Source of the DNA: Bin87 sp965232895 | Lineage (GTDB): Bacteria; Chloroflexota; Dehalococcoidia; Lucifugimonadales; UBA3495 | DNA: 64,000 bases | Direction: 5' to 3' | NCBI GenBank assembly: GCA_965232895.1 | Contig: OZ247430.1 | Coordinates: 2,232,001 to 2,296,000, forward strand | Shown: one piece after another, positions 27,843-35,657 of the stretch | Numbering within the stretch: position 1 is the first letter of the stretch | Layout of the letters: each line of letters starts with the position of its first letter | Translations under genes and position numbers: made by a program | Notes under the pieces: model-generated | What the model was told of the DNA's origin: nothing | Seen by the model: only the letters and a program-made list of their open reading frames with translations | The model's database searches: none

Positions 27843-28763
27843 CTACAGGTATCGGATTCTGGGGTCGATGTAAGCGTAGAGGATGTCAACCGCCAACGCG
27901 ATGAATACATACCCCAACGTAAACATGATGGTAAGCCCCTGGATCAGCGGGTAGTCCGACGACCAGAGGGCCTGCACTGCCAATTGGCCCATGCCAGGCC
28001 ACGCGAATACCAGTTCGGTGGTGATGGAGCCCGTGAGGATAGCGGGCATGGATACGCCCGCCAGGGTCAATGGCGGAATCAGGGCATTGCGGAATGCATG
28101 CTTCCAGATGATCGCCCGGCTGGGCAACCCTTTGGCCCTGGCCAGTTTGATGTATTCCGTGTCCAGTGTGTCCAGCATCGCTGAGCGCATCAACCGCAGG
28201 CTGCCGGCGAGGAACCCGCCCCATGCCAGGGTGACTGTTGGAAGTACGAAGCTGTTCCAGTCCTGCCTTCCGGAAGGAGGCACCCACCCCAGGAACACGG
28301 CAAAGAAGAAAATGAACATGATGCCGAGCCAGAAAGACGGCGCGGCCTGTCCAATCAAGGCCACGGCTCTTCCGACCTGGTCCAGAACGCTGCCGCGCTT
28401 GACTGCCGACATTACACCCAGGGGTATGCCGACAATGAGCGCGAGCAGGAAGGCAGCTCCGCCAAGCTGGAGCGTCGCCGGGATTTTCTCTGCGACCACC
28501 TCGAGCACCGGCCGGCGTTGGCTGATCGACTCGCCGAAATCACCGCGCAGCACCCCACCCATGAAAATCGCGTACTGGTGATAGAGGGGCTTATCCAGCC
28601 CCAGCTCCTCCCCCAGCAACTCCCATTGCTCCTGGGTGGCGTGGTCGTCCAGGAGCAGAGATCTTGGGTCTCCGCCCACCCGCGCCATGACAAAGATAAT
28701 CATCGACACCGCGAGGAGCGTGATTATCATCAGGAAAAATCGGCGTATCAAAAACCGTTGCAT
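27843..28763 (-). CDS. dppB: Peptide/nickel-type ABC transporter permease (DppB/OppB family)
   Basis: The partner permease to dppC. MQRFLIRRFFLMIITLLAVSM is the typical DppB opening with the first membrane helix. The family-specific periplasmic segment GGDPRSLLLDDHATQEQWELL follows, where substrate-binding-protein contact is expected. The core ends ITTELVFAWPGMGQLAVQA, then YAYIDPRIRYL, the canonical DppB C-terminus. The 306 residues match the family length. It sits between a small membrane protein and dppC in a minus-strand operon headed by the binding lipoprotein. Confidence 0.95.
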   Translation of the reverse strand: MQRFLIRRFFLMIITLLAVSMIIFVMARVGGDPRSLLLDDHATQEQWELLGEELGLDKPLYHQYAIFMGGVLRGDFGESISQRRPVLEVVAEKIPATLQLGGAAFLLALIVGIPLGVMSAVKRGSVLDQVGRAVALIGQAAPSFWLGIMFIFFFAVFLGWVPPSGRQDWNSFVLPTVTLAWGGFLAGSLRLMRSAMLDTLDTEYIKLARAKGLPSRAIIWKHAFRNALIPPLTLAGVSMPAILTGSITTELVFAWPGMGQLAVQALWSSDYPLIQGLTIMFTLGYVFIALAVDILYAYIDPRIRYL

Positions 28764-28807
28764 GTCAAGGTCCCAGCATCAGATGTTCAGATACGTTCAA
28801 CCCGGTG

Positions 28808-29242
28808 TCATCGCCTGGAGTCGACGATTTCTCTCACCACGCCGAGCAGCAAGGTTCCCACGTTGGCCACCGCTGCCGCGCCGAACGCGGCGTAGGTGAA
28901 GGCGTTGATGGGAGGGTTAGCGCAGCACTTGAGTTCCCGGTTCAGCGCGTATTCGTACCCCATCCAGGATCCAATGATCCCGCCCGCGAGACCCGCAGAT
29001 CCAATCAGTATCAGCGCCGGCAGCGAATTGCCGTCCAGGCGCAACCATGTCAGCGACCCGCCCAGTGCGGCGCCAACTGCTGCGCCGGCCAAGAACATTA
29101 CATCCCGGAGCAGTTTCGATGAGGTGTCGGTAAAGAAATAATACAGGCCCCATGCGACCCACACCCCCACGTAGCCGAGCACGAGGGCTATGAGAAATCC
29201 AAGCCCTGCGCGCCCAGCGATTGTGAAGATGCTTGCCGTCAA
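28808..29242 (-). CDS. Small four-helix membrane protein of unknown function
   Basis: TTG 29242 starts a 144-residue protein with about four hydrophobic segments. These are AGLGFLIALVLGYVGVWVAW, a central LAGAAVGAALGG, then LILIGSAGLAGGIIGSWMGY, and a last one near VANVGTLLLGVV. The sequence NRELKCCANPPINAFTY lies in a loop. It is not a recognised transporter subunit. Its place between the binding protein and dppB, with gaps of about 50 bp on both sides, suggests co-transcription and an accessory role, which is inference. Confidence 0.72.
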   Translation of the reverse strand: MTASIFTIAGRAGLGFLIALVLGYVGVWVAWGLYYFFTDTSSKLLRDVMFLAGAAVGAALGGSLTWLRLDGNSLPALILIGSAGLAGGIIGSWMGYEYALNRELKCCANPPINAFTYAAFGAAAVANVGTLLLGVVREIVDSRR

Positions 29243-29292
29243 GCTAACTTACGGCCGGAGCCATCCGGGTACTCCCTGACGCTCTCTCGTCC

Positions 29293-31176
29293 TTACTGAG
29301 TGGTGAGGTTGGGAGCGTACTCGAACGCGGTCAGGTCCCGCGTTTCAGCGTAATTCAGGTGATTGATCCACGGTTCCACGTTCGTGTCCCCGTTCAGGGC
29401 AAACACCTGGTTCTGAGCATAGAGACCGACGGTCAGGGCGTTGTCGTACATGAACTTCGCGGCTTCAACCATGATTGCGTACCGCTCCGCTTCGTCAACG
29501 GTGCCCTGGGCTTCGTTCATCAAATCGGTAAGGATCGGGTGGTCCATGCCGAAGTTCCAGGCGCTCTCGTGGTTGAAAGCGGTGGACCACCGGTCCAGGG
29601 GGTCCGGGGCGACGTGGGTGTGCTGGTACGCCTGGTTGTAGGTGCGGGTCACGATGCCCGGGCGGAAAGTCTTGTAAGGCAGGTTCTGCTGGTTGGCCTT
29701 GACGCCGATCTGGTCCCACATCTGGGCGATGGCGGAAGTTACTTCGAGGTAATTCGAGCCGCCCAGGGGCGTGAGGGTAATCTCAAACCCGTCGGCATAG
29801 CCGGCCTCGGCCAGCAGTTGCCGGGATTTCTCCGGATTGAACTCCCACTGCCGGTACTCCGCCGGAAGCTTGTCCAGATGGAACGCCCACGCCGGCAGGG
29901 AGTCGGGGATTGCCTCGCCACTCAGCAGCGTATCCGAGATGGTCTGTCGGTCAATGGCGATGGACAGGGCAGTTCGCACCTTAGCGGCGTTCTGCCATTC
30001 CTCGGATGCGGGGTCCGGGTTGCCGGAGATCCAGGGCAGGGAAGGATCGAAGCCGGGGACACGTTCCACGTGTTCCGGCGTCCGTGAACCGTCGGGGTTC
30101 ACTCCCACGTAGTAGTTGCCGTAGAAGGCCATGCTCACGCCGCTGCCGCCGGCTATCTTCACGAAGCTGGTGCCGGGGCTATCCTCCACCGCGGCGATGG
30201 AGTCCAGGTTCATCTCCATCGCGGTGAGCTTGCCGGTCTGGAAGTTGGCCACGCGGGTGGACTCCTCCGGGATGTGCTGCCACACCAGTTCGGCGAACTC
30301 GGGGGTCTTGCGCCAGTGGTTCTCGACTGCGGCCCACCGGGTGAACTGGTCGCTCTGGTGCTCCTGGAAATCCCAAGGGCTGGTTCCGGCGATGTTCCGG
30401 CTTGCCGCGTCGACACCGACCTCTTCGAGTTGCTTCTGGCTGATGATGTTGACGTGGGGACGAGCAAGCAGGCCCAGGGTGTCGTACTGCGGCGTCCCGG
30501 TGTTCAGCTCGATGGTGTAATCGTCGATAGCCTTGGCCCGGCCTTCGTCGATAACTCCGGTAACGGCCGTACCTTCTTTGACGTCTCCGCCAAGCCCCCA
30601 GATCCTGCGGATATGGGTGTTGAACGCCACCCGGGAGCTTTCGCCGCCGCTGATCATCAAGCTCCAGAGGACGCCTTCCGCATCCAGTTCCCCGTAGCCC
30701 TTGTGGAACTGGGCGCCTTCCACCAGCTTGAACGTCCAGGTGACGCCGTCAGGAGCGACGCTCCATTCCTTGAACAGCCAGGGAACAATTTCCTTTTGCT
30801 CATTCATGTAAAGGAGGGTCTCGGCGGTGGTGTAGCCGTTGTGGTGATACCCGGCGCCTTCCGTGACTGTCGGGAAGACGTGGAACGGGGCGACGAGGGG
30901 CAGCCCGAAGGTCAAAGTCCCTCGAGGCGCCATCACTTCCGAGGTTTGCGGCATGGCTGTCGCTGCGGGCATGGCGGTAGCCGCAACCGCCGGCGCCCCG
31001 GAACTGGAGACGGGTGTGCTCTCCGCCATGGCCGCGGCCGGCACCTCAGTTGCCGCTGCCGCCGGAGCGGCCGCGGGCGCTTGCTCCGCCGTTCCGCAGG
31101 CTACCGCCGCTATCAGGGCGAGAGCCAATGAAGTCACAATGAATAGTCGGGGTAGTGGGAGCCCTGGGCGCTTCAT
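29293..31176 (-). CDS. ABC transporter substrate-binding lipoprotein (SBP family 5)
   Basis: An extracytoplasmic solute-binding protein of the DppA/OppA type, which delivers peptides or similar solutes to DppBC. ATG 31176 is preferred over 31215 because GGAGG sits about 8 nt upstream. The signal peptide PRLFIVTSLALALIAAVAC ends in a lipobox with the cysteine that would be lipidated. An Ala/Pro-rich linker follows, then the SBP_bac_5 fold: TAETLLYMNEQKEIVPWLFK, then WSVAPDGVTWTFKLVEGAQF, a classic family signature. The 628 residues include the long linker. It heads the operon; no ATPase genes are present, so they must be supplied from elsewhere. Confidence 0.94.
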   Translation of the reverse strand: MKRPGLPLPRLFIVTSLALALIAAVACGTAEQAPAAAPAAAATEVPAAAMAESTPVSSSGAPAVAATAMPAATAMPQTSEVMAPRGTLTFGLPLVAPFHVFPTVTEGAGYHHNGYTTAETLLYMNEQKEIVPWLFKEWSVAPDGVTWTFKLVEGAQFHKGYGELDAEGVLWSLMISGGESSRVAFNTHIRRIWGLGGDVKEGTAVTGVIDEGRAKAIDDYTIELNTGTPQYDTLGLLARPHVNIISQKQLEEVGVDAASRNIAGTSPWDFQEHQSDQFTRWAAVENHWRKTPEFAELVWQHIPEESTRVANFQTGKLTAMEMNLDSIAAVEDSPGTSFVKIAGGSGVSMAFYGNYYVGVNPDGSRTPEHVERVPGFDPSLPWISGNPDPASEEWQNAAKVRTALSIAIDRQTISDTLLSGEAIPDSLPAWAFHLDKLPAEYRQWEFNPEKSRQLLAEAGYADGFEITLTPLGGSNYLEVTSAIAQMWDQIGVKANQQNLPYKTFRPGIVTRTYNQAYQHTHVAPDPLDRWSTAFNHESAWNFGMDHPILTDLMNEAQGTVDEAERYAIMVEAAKFMYDNALTVGLYAQNQVFALNGDTNVEPWINHLNYAETRDLTAFEYAPNLTTQ

Positions 31177-31418
31177 ATCAGAACCTCCGAATTCCGAAAA
31201 AGTAGGGTAGGTCACTGTGCCGCTTCGCGGTTCTTCGCGTCTTGACCCATACCCGGGCGGTCAAATACCCGCTCGGCGTTGCTCAGATTCGACACTGATC
31301 CGGGATTGCTCGGCGCAGTATTCCGTTTGCCCTGGAAAGGCCGGCGTAACATAGACTGCCGCCCTCTATGAGTCAATAGCGAATTCCACCTCACCAGGGC
31401 CTTTCCAAAGTAGCTTTT

Positions 31419-31462
31419 GTCATTGCCAGCGCAGCGCGGCAATCTCGTTGGGGCGATGACAA
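31419..31462 (+). repeat. Arm of the GTCATTGCGAGCGC repeat
   Basis: GTCATTGCCAGCGCAGCGCG, then GCAATCTCGTTGGGGCGATGAC, closely matches the left arm of the element at 35241. It lies upstream of the binding-protein gene and next to a MITE, in a non-coding stretch from 31177 to 32017. Confidence 0.45.
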
Positions 31463-31515
31463 ACTGGGTACGGGTGAGGATGTGGCTCGCGCGTGCGCGG
31501 TTTCGCAAGACGTTG

Positions 31516-31976
31516 CCGGGCTATCGCATGTGAAATTATGGCGTCACTCCGGCGAAAGCCGGAGTCCACAGGTCACACGGTGAAAGAACGTGAAACATGG
31601 TTGACGATTTCGGTCACTGGATTCCGGCCCCGTATCAAGTACGGGGTGACGTTCTTTCGCCGGACGGGGTGACGTTCTTTCGCCGGACGGGGTGACGTTC
31701 TTTCGCCGGACGGGGTGACGTTCTTTCGCCGGACGGGGTGACGTTCTTTCGCCGGACGGGGTGACGTTCTTTCGCCGGACGGGGTGACGTTCTTTCGCCG
31801 GACGGGGTGACGTTCTTTCGCCGGACGGGGTGACGTTCTTTCGCCGGACGGGGTGACGTTCTTTCGCCGGACGGGGTGACGTTCTTTCGCCGGACGGGGT
31901 GACGTTCTTTCGCCGGACGGGGTGACGTTCTTTCGCCGGAATGACGGCGCTGAAACCACTCGTATGCGATTGCCCG
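31516..31976 (+). mobile_element. MITE copy C, expanded by a 23-bp tandem array
   Basis: Degenerate left end CCGGGCTATCGCAT and right end ATGCGATTGCCCGG match the MITE family ends. Inside are the first hairpin ACTCCGGCGAAAGCCGGAGT and the usual GTGAAAGAACGTGAAA-type spacer. A variant second hairpin arm then runs into 13 perfect 23-bp repeats. The element is thus about 461 bp rather than about 150. A convincing target duplication is not visible (only CGTTG on both sides). Confidence 0.7.
31642..31940. repeat. Thirteen perfect 23-bp tandem repeats
   Basis: The array is 299 bp, exactly 13 x 23, with every unit identical. The core of the unit is GTGACGTTCTTTCGCC. There are no spacers, so it is not a CRISPR array. 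It lies inside a MITE copy, just downstream of hsdM. Long ORFs crossing it are a by-product of the period lacking stops. Confidence 0.97.
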
Positions 31977-32017
31977 GGGTGGCGTTGGAACCGCTGGGGC
32001 GCAAGCCCTCGGTCCGT

Positions 32018-33517
32018 TTACAATACTTCCTCGTTGAGCGCCCCCGCCTTCCCCACATCCGCCGCGATTTCTTCCAGATGTTCCAGGGCGGCCCGAAGGT
32101 CCTCCATGATCTCCTCGGCGATCACGTCGGGTGGAGGCAGGTTTTCCGAGTCCTCCAGGCTCTCGTCGCGGAGCCAGAAGATGTCCAGGTTGGCCTTGTC
32201 CCGCTGGGTCAGCTCGTCGCAGGTGAAGCGACGGAACCGCTCGGTCTCCTCCCGCTGCGTCCGGTCGTCGGCGCAGTAGCAGGACACGAAATCGTCCAGG
32301 TGCGCCCGGGTCAGCGGGTTGGTCTTCAACGTGAAGCGCTGGTTGGTGCGCAGGTCGTAGATCCACAGGTCCCGCGTCCACGGCGTCTCGCTGGCCGGTT
32401 TGCGGTCGAAGAACAGCACGTTGGCCTTGACCCCCTGGGCGTAGAACACGCCGGTGGGCAGCCGCAGCAGGGTGTGCGCGTCGCACTCGTGGAGCAGCCG
32501 GCGGCGGATGGTCTCGCCGGCGCCGCCCTCGAACAGCACGTTGTCGGGCAGCACGATGGCCGCGCTGCCGTTCATCTTCAGCAGCGTGCGGACGTGCTGC
32601 AGGAAGCTCAGCTGCCGGTTGCTGGTGGTGGCCCAGAAGTCGGGACGCTGCACCGTCAGGCTCTGCCGCTCCGTCCGGCCCTCCTCGTTGACGAAGGTCA
32701 ACGTGGACGTGCGGCCAAAAGGCGGGTTGGTCAGCACCATGTCGTAGTTGACGCCGGGCGGCGCCCGCAGGCTGTCGTCCACCCTGATGTTGCTCTGGTC
32801 GCCGCCGATGCCGTGGAGGTACAGGTTCATCACGCCGAGGCGCGCCGCGCTGTCCACGATCTCCCAACCGTGCAGGGCGCTGTTGCGCAGAAAATCGGAC
32901 TGCTCCCGGTTCATGGTCGGGTTGTGCTGGTGGACGTACTCGTGGGCGGCCAGCAGGAATCCTCCGGTGCCGCAGGCCGGGTCGCAGATGGTGGTGTCCG
33001 GCCCGGGCCGCATCACATCGACAATGGCCTGAATCAGCGGACGCGGCGTGAAGTACTGGCCGGCGCCGGTTTTCACGTCCTGGGCGTTGCGCTCCAGCAG
33101 CGTCTCGTAGGCGTCGCCCTTCACGTCGGCGCTGAGGCCGTGCCAGTTCTCGCTGTCGATGAGCTCCTTCACCAGCCGGGTCAGCATGGCCGGTTCCTGG
33201 ATGCGGCTCTGGGCCTTGCCGAAGATCACGCCCAGCGTGCCCGGCTGCTGGGACAGGACTTCCAGGACGTGGCGGTAGTGCAGGTCCAGCTCCGCGCCGT
33301 CCCGCGCCAGCAGGCTGGGCCAGTCGCAGCCCGCGGGGATGGGCGGCGGCTGGTGATCCGAGAGCAGCGACAGCGGCGGCTGCGTGAGTTCGTGCATCAT
33401 CTTGAGGAAGATGAGGTAGGTGAGCTGCTCCAGGTAGTCGCCGTAGGACAGGCCGGCGTTGCGCAGCACGTCGCAGTAGTTCCACAGCTTCTGCCCGATG
33501 GTGGTGGCGGTGGTCAT
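32018..33517 (-). CDS. hsdM: Type I restriction-modification DNA methyltransferase subunit (HsdM)
   Basis: The modification subunit that methylates adenine as part of the HsdM2S complex. The N-terminal helical domain (QKLWNYCDVLRNAGLSYGDY, then LEQLTYLIFLKMMHEL) is typical of HsdM. The SAM motif DPACGTGGFLLAAHEY and the catalytic motif NPPFGR are intact. The 499 residues fit the family. Genes hsdS (35658) and hsdR (39702) lie upstream in transcription, separated by nuclease and toxin-antitoxin genes. It is the last gene before the expanded MITE. It appears functional. Confidence 0.95.
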   Translation of the reverse strand: MTTATTIGQKLWNYCDVLRNAGLSYGDYLEQLTYLIFLKMMHELTQPPLSLLSDHQPPPIPAGCDWPSLLARDGAELDLHYRHVLEVLSQQPGTLGVIFGKAQSRIQEPAMLTRLVKELIDSENWHGLSADVKGDAYETLLERNAQDVKTGAGQYFTPRPLIQAIVDVMRPGPDTTICDPACGTGGFLLAAHEYVHQHNPTMNREQSDFLRNSALHGWEIVDSAARLGVMNLYLHGIGGDQSNIRVDDSLRAPPGVNYDMVLTNPPFGRTSTLTFVNEEGRTERQSLTVQRPDFWATTSNRQLSFLQHVRTLLKMNGSAAIVLPDNVLFEGGAGETIRRRLLHECDAHTLLRLPTGVFYAQGVKANVLFFDRKPASETPWTRDLWIYDLRTNQRFTLKTNPLTRAHLDDFVSCYCADDRTQREETERFRRFTCDELTQRDKANLDIFWLRDESLEDSENLPPPDVIAEEIMEDLRAALEHLEEIAADVGKAGALNEEVL

Positions 33518-33559
33518 AAACGGAACCGTCTTTCGACAGGCTCAGGACGAGCGGAGAGG

Positions 33560-34252
33560 TCAGGCGTCGAAAATCAGGGCGCGAACATTGAAGACAAACC
33601 CCGGCAGTTCCGGGTTGCCGCTCACCACCTCGGGGTCATCCAGTGTCAAAGGCGCCGCGCCGGGGCGGTAGATATGCACCTGCCGTCGGAAGGGGTCAAT
33701 GAGCCAGCCCAACAGCGCGCCGTGGGCGATGTAGTCGTCCATCTTGCGTTGCGCCGCGGCCGGCCGGTCGTTGCGCGACATTACCTCGGCCACGAAACAG
33801 GGGCAGAATTGGAGCAGCCAGGTGTCTCCCGACGGCGAATAATCGGCCAGTTGCTTCGGGGACAGCCAGGCCGCGTCGGGAGCATAGCGCGCTCCGTTGG
33901 GCAGGTGGACGCCCAGCCGCGAGGGGTGGGCTTCGCCTCCTCCGCCCTCCCGAGTCCAGATGTACAGTTCCCCGAAGACGATCCCTTCCGACAGTGAACC
34001 CGCTTTGCTCGGCATAGGCGATACCAGCAACACTCCCTCGGCGGTCAGCTCCAGCTTGCCCACCTGGTTCCGATTGGCTTGATTGAATTGCACCAGCCAT
34101 TCGTCAACCCGCTCCCCGGTGTACCCAGCCTCGCCCAATGCTTCCAGGACCGGCCCGAACTCCAGGCAGATGGGCAGGGAAATCGGGTCCAGTTCAAGGC
34201 GGACCGCGTCGGAGGCCGGTACCGGCGCATTCACCGTGGGTTTGGCAACCAT
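33560..34252 (-). CDS. Uma2-family PD-(D/E)XK nuclease
   Basis: Uma2 proteins are a widespread family of predicted PD-(D/E)XK nucleases, often abundant in cyanobacteria and Chloroflexota. The motif order fits: LELTAEGVLLVSPMPSKAG, then ARYAPDAAWLS with the first acidic residue, then FVAEVMSRND carrying the E-x-x-S signature. RKMDDYIAHGALLGWLIDPF follows, as in the family. ATG 34252 (MVAKPTVNAP) is preferred; an in-frame ATG at 34285 is possible. It sits between a nuclease-like gene and hsdM on the same strand. Its biological role is not established for the family. Confidence 0.85.
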   Translation of the reverse strand: MVAKPTVNAPVPASDAVRLELDPISLPICLEFGPVLEALGEAGYTGERVDEWLVQFNQANRNQVGKLELTAEGVLLVSPMPSKAGSLSEGIVFGELYIWTREGGGGEAHPSRLGVHLPNGARYAPDAAWLSPKQLADYSPSGDTWLLQFCPCFVAEVMSRNDRPAAAQRKMDDYIAHGALLGWLIDPFRRQVHIYRPGAAPLTLDDPEVVSGNPELPGFVFNVRALIFDA

Positions 34253-34372
34253 TTCACTCACCGTCCTTGCCGGGCAGTATGCCACGAATCAACCTGTGGC
34301 TTTCGCCCGCCGGCGCCGCGCCGGCCGCGGTTTCGTCGCGGACGCCGCCGCCCGCTCCGCCACCCGGCGGGG

Positions 34373-35143
34373 CTACTGCGGCTGGAGGTCCCGCGCTTCA
34401 AACTGGAACCACAGGATGGAGCCAGCGTCCACCAGCTGCTGCACGTCGCGGTCGTTGCTGAGGCTGACAACCGCCGGAACGGCGTCGATGCCGGTGAATC
34501 TGGTGAGGAACTGGGCATTTCTGACGGCGCGCTGGGAGTCGCGCGCGTCGGCGGTGTACGAGGCCTCGGCAGCGATGTAGAGCCGGTTGCCGTCCTGATC
34601 TTCGACCAGGGCGACCATGTCGGCGAGATAGAAGCTCCGGCGCGTGCCCGGGGAGATGTCGTGGGGCTTATGGCCGCGCAGCATAACCCTGAGGTCCTTC
34701 CCGTTCAGCAGCTCGATGATCTCGAAGCCCAGGCTTTCGGTGATGTCGTCGGCCATCTCGCGCGCGACGCGGCCGGCAACGTGGCCTTTGAGGACTCCCA
34801 GGTCGTCCGTGACGCGCCGGAAGCGAACATCCATTATCTGGAAGTGGTCGTCCATTCTCTGGAGGTTGTCGTCCATGATCTGGAAGCGGTCGTCCATTTT
34901 CTGGAAGCGAACGGTTACCCAGGCGTTGAACTCCTCCTGCCGTGCGATGAAAGCCGTAATCTGGCTATTGAACTCCTCCTGCCGCTCGATGAAAGCCGTG
35001 ACCTGGCTGGCGAACTGGGCAAAGCGTTCGGGCAGCTGCACCAGTTCGGCGGGGAGAATCAGGCTCCGAACCTGGGCAAGGAATGCGGGGTCGTCCTGCA
35101 GGGTCCGGAGCAGGCGACGTTGTTCCTGTTCGTTCAGCATCAT
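34373..35143 (-). CDS. Coiled-coil protein with PD-(D/E)XK-like C-terminal domain
   Basis: The N-terminal half has heptad-like repeats: FIERQEEFNSQITAFIARQE, then repeating MDDRFQIMDDNLQRMDDHFQ, a clear coiled coil with internal repetition. The C-terminal half reads YLADMVALVEDQDGNRLYIA, then AEASYTADARDSQRAVRNA. The spaced D and E-A-S residues resemble the nuclease core of a widespread DUF family found with restriction genes. At 256 residues it is complete. It lies between hsdS and the Uma2 gene. A nuclease function is inference from the motif pattern. Confidence 0.7.
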   Translation of the reverse strand: MMLNEQEQRRLLRTLQDDPAFLAQVRSLILPAELVQLPERFAQFASQVTAFIERQEEFNSQITAFIARQEEFNAWVTVRFQKMDDRFQIMDDNLQRMDDHFQIMDVRFRRVTDDLGVLKGHVAGRVAREMADDITESLGFEIIELLNGKDLRVMLRGHKPHDISPGTRRSFYLADMVALVEDQDGNRLYIAAEASYTADARDSQRAVRNAQFLTRFTGIDAVPAVVSLSNDRDVQQLVDAGSILWFQFEARDLQPQ

Positions 35144-35240
35144 GGCGGTCCTCCACCTCCGGACTCGATTGTATCACCGGAGCGGAGGCGCCTTGCGAAC
35201 AACCAACTCCCAGGTAACTGTTCCGAGTCGCGGGGGAGGC

Positions 35241-35348
35241 GTCATTGCGAGCGCAGCGCGGCAATCCCGTTGGGGCAAGAGATTCCTTCGGGACAGGCGT
35301 GGCTGCTACGGCGTCGAGATTGCCACGGCGCAAGCGCCTCGCAATGAC
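35241..35348. repeat. GTCATTGCGAGCGC two-armed interspersed repeat
   Basis: Inverted arms GTCATTGCGAGCGC...GCAATC and GATTGCC...CTCGCAATGAC enclose about 50 bp. Single arms occur at 25273-25300 and 31419-31462. It is next to MITE copy D in the gap upstream of the coiled-coil nuclease gene. Confidence 0.6.
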
Positions 35349-35381
35349 AACCCCCTGAATTCTGAACAATTACACTCCCAG

Positions 35382-35576
35382 CGCCGGGCAAGCGCAGCAT
35401 AGGCTCCACGCCCGTCACTCCGGCGAATGCCGGAGTCCATTAGTCATAGCATGAAAGAATTTGAAGTGTATTTGACAAATTAGATCACTGGATTCCTGCT
35501 TTCGCAGGAATGACGGCGATTTTGACCACTGGATTCCTGCGTGCGCAGGAATGACGGCGATGGTGCGATTGCCCTG
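35382..35576 (+). mobile_element. MITE copy D, with duplicated second hairpin
   Basis: Right end TGCGATTGCCCT is intact; the left end GGGCAAGCGCAGCAT is degenerate. It contains hairpin ACTCCGGCGAATGCCGGAGT and two copies of the second hairpin (ATTCCTGCTTTCGCAGGAAT and ATTCCTGCGTGCGCAGGAAT), making it about 195 bp. An 8-bp duplication ACTCCCAG flanks it (35374-35381 and 35577-35584). Confidence 0.8.
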
Positions 35577-35657
35577 ACTCCCAGGACAAATGACCGACAC
35601 CACCAGCGTATTCGCCAGGCGAAAGTCAGCAGCGGGAAGTTCGGGGTTTTGAGATTA

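Noticed and set aside
31642..31940. Possible CRISPR array
   Set aside because: Repeats are directly adjacent with no spacers, 23 bp long, with no cas genes in the window.
31573..33997. Long frames crossing the 23-bp array or opposite hsdM
   Set aside because: The frames exist because the repeat lacks stops or because hsdM is GC-rich; the hsdM frame has clear motifs and they do not.
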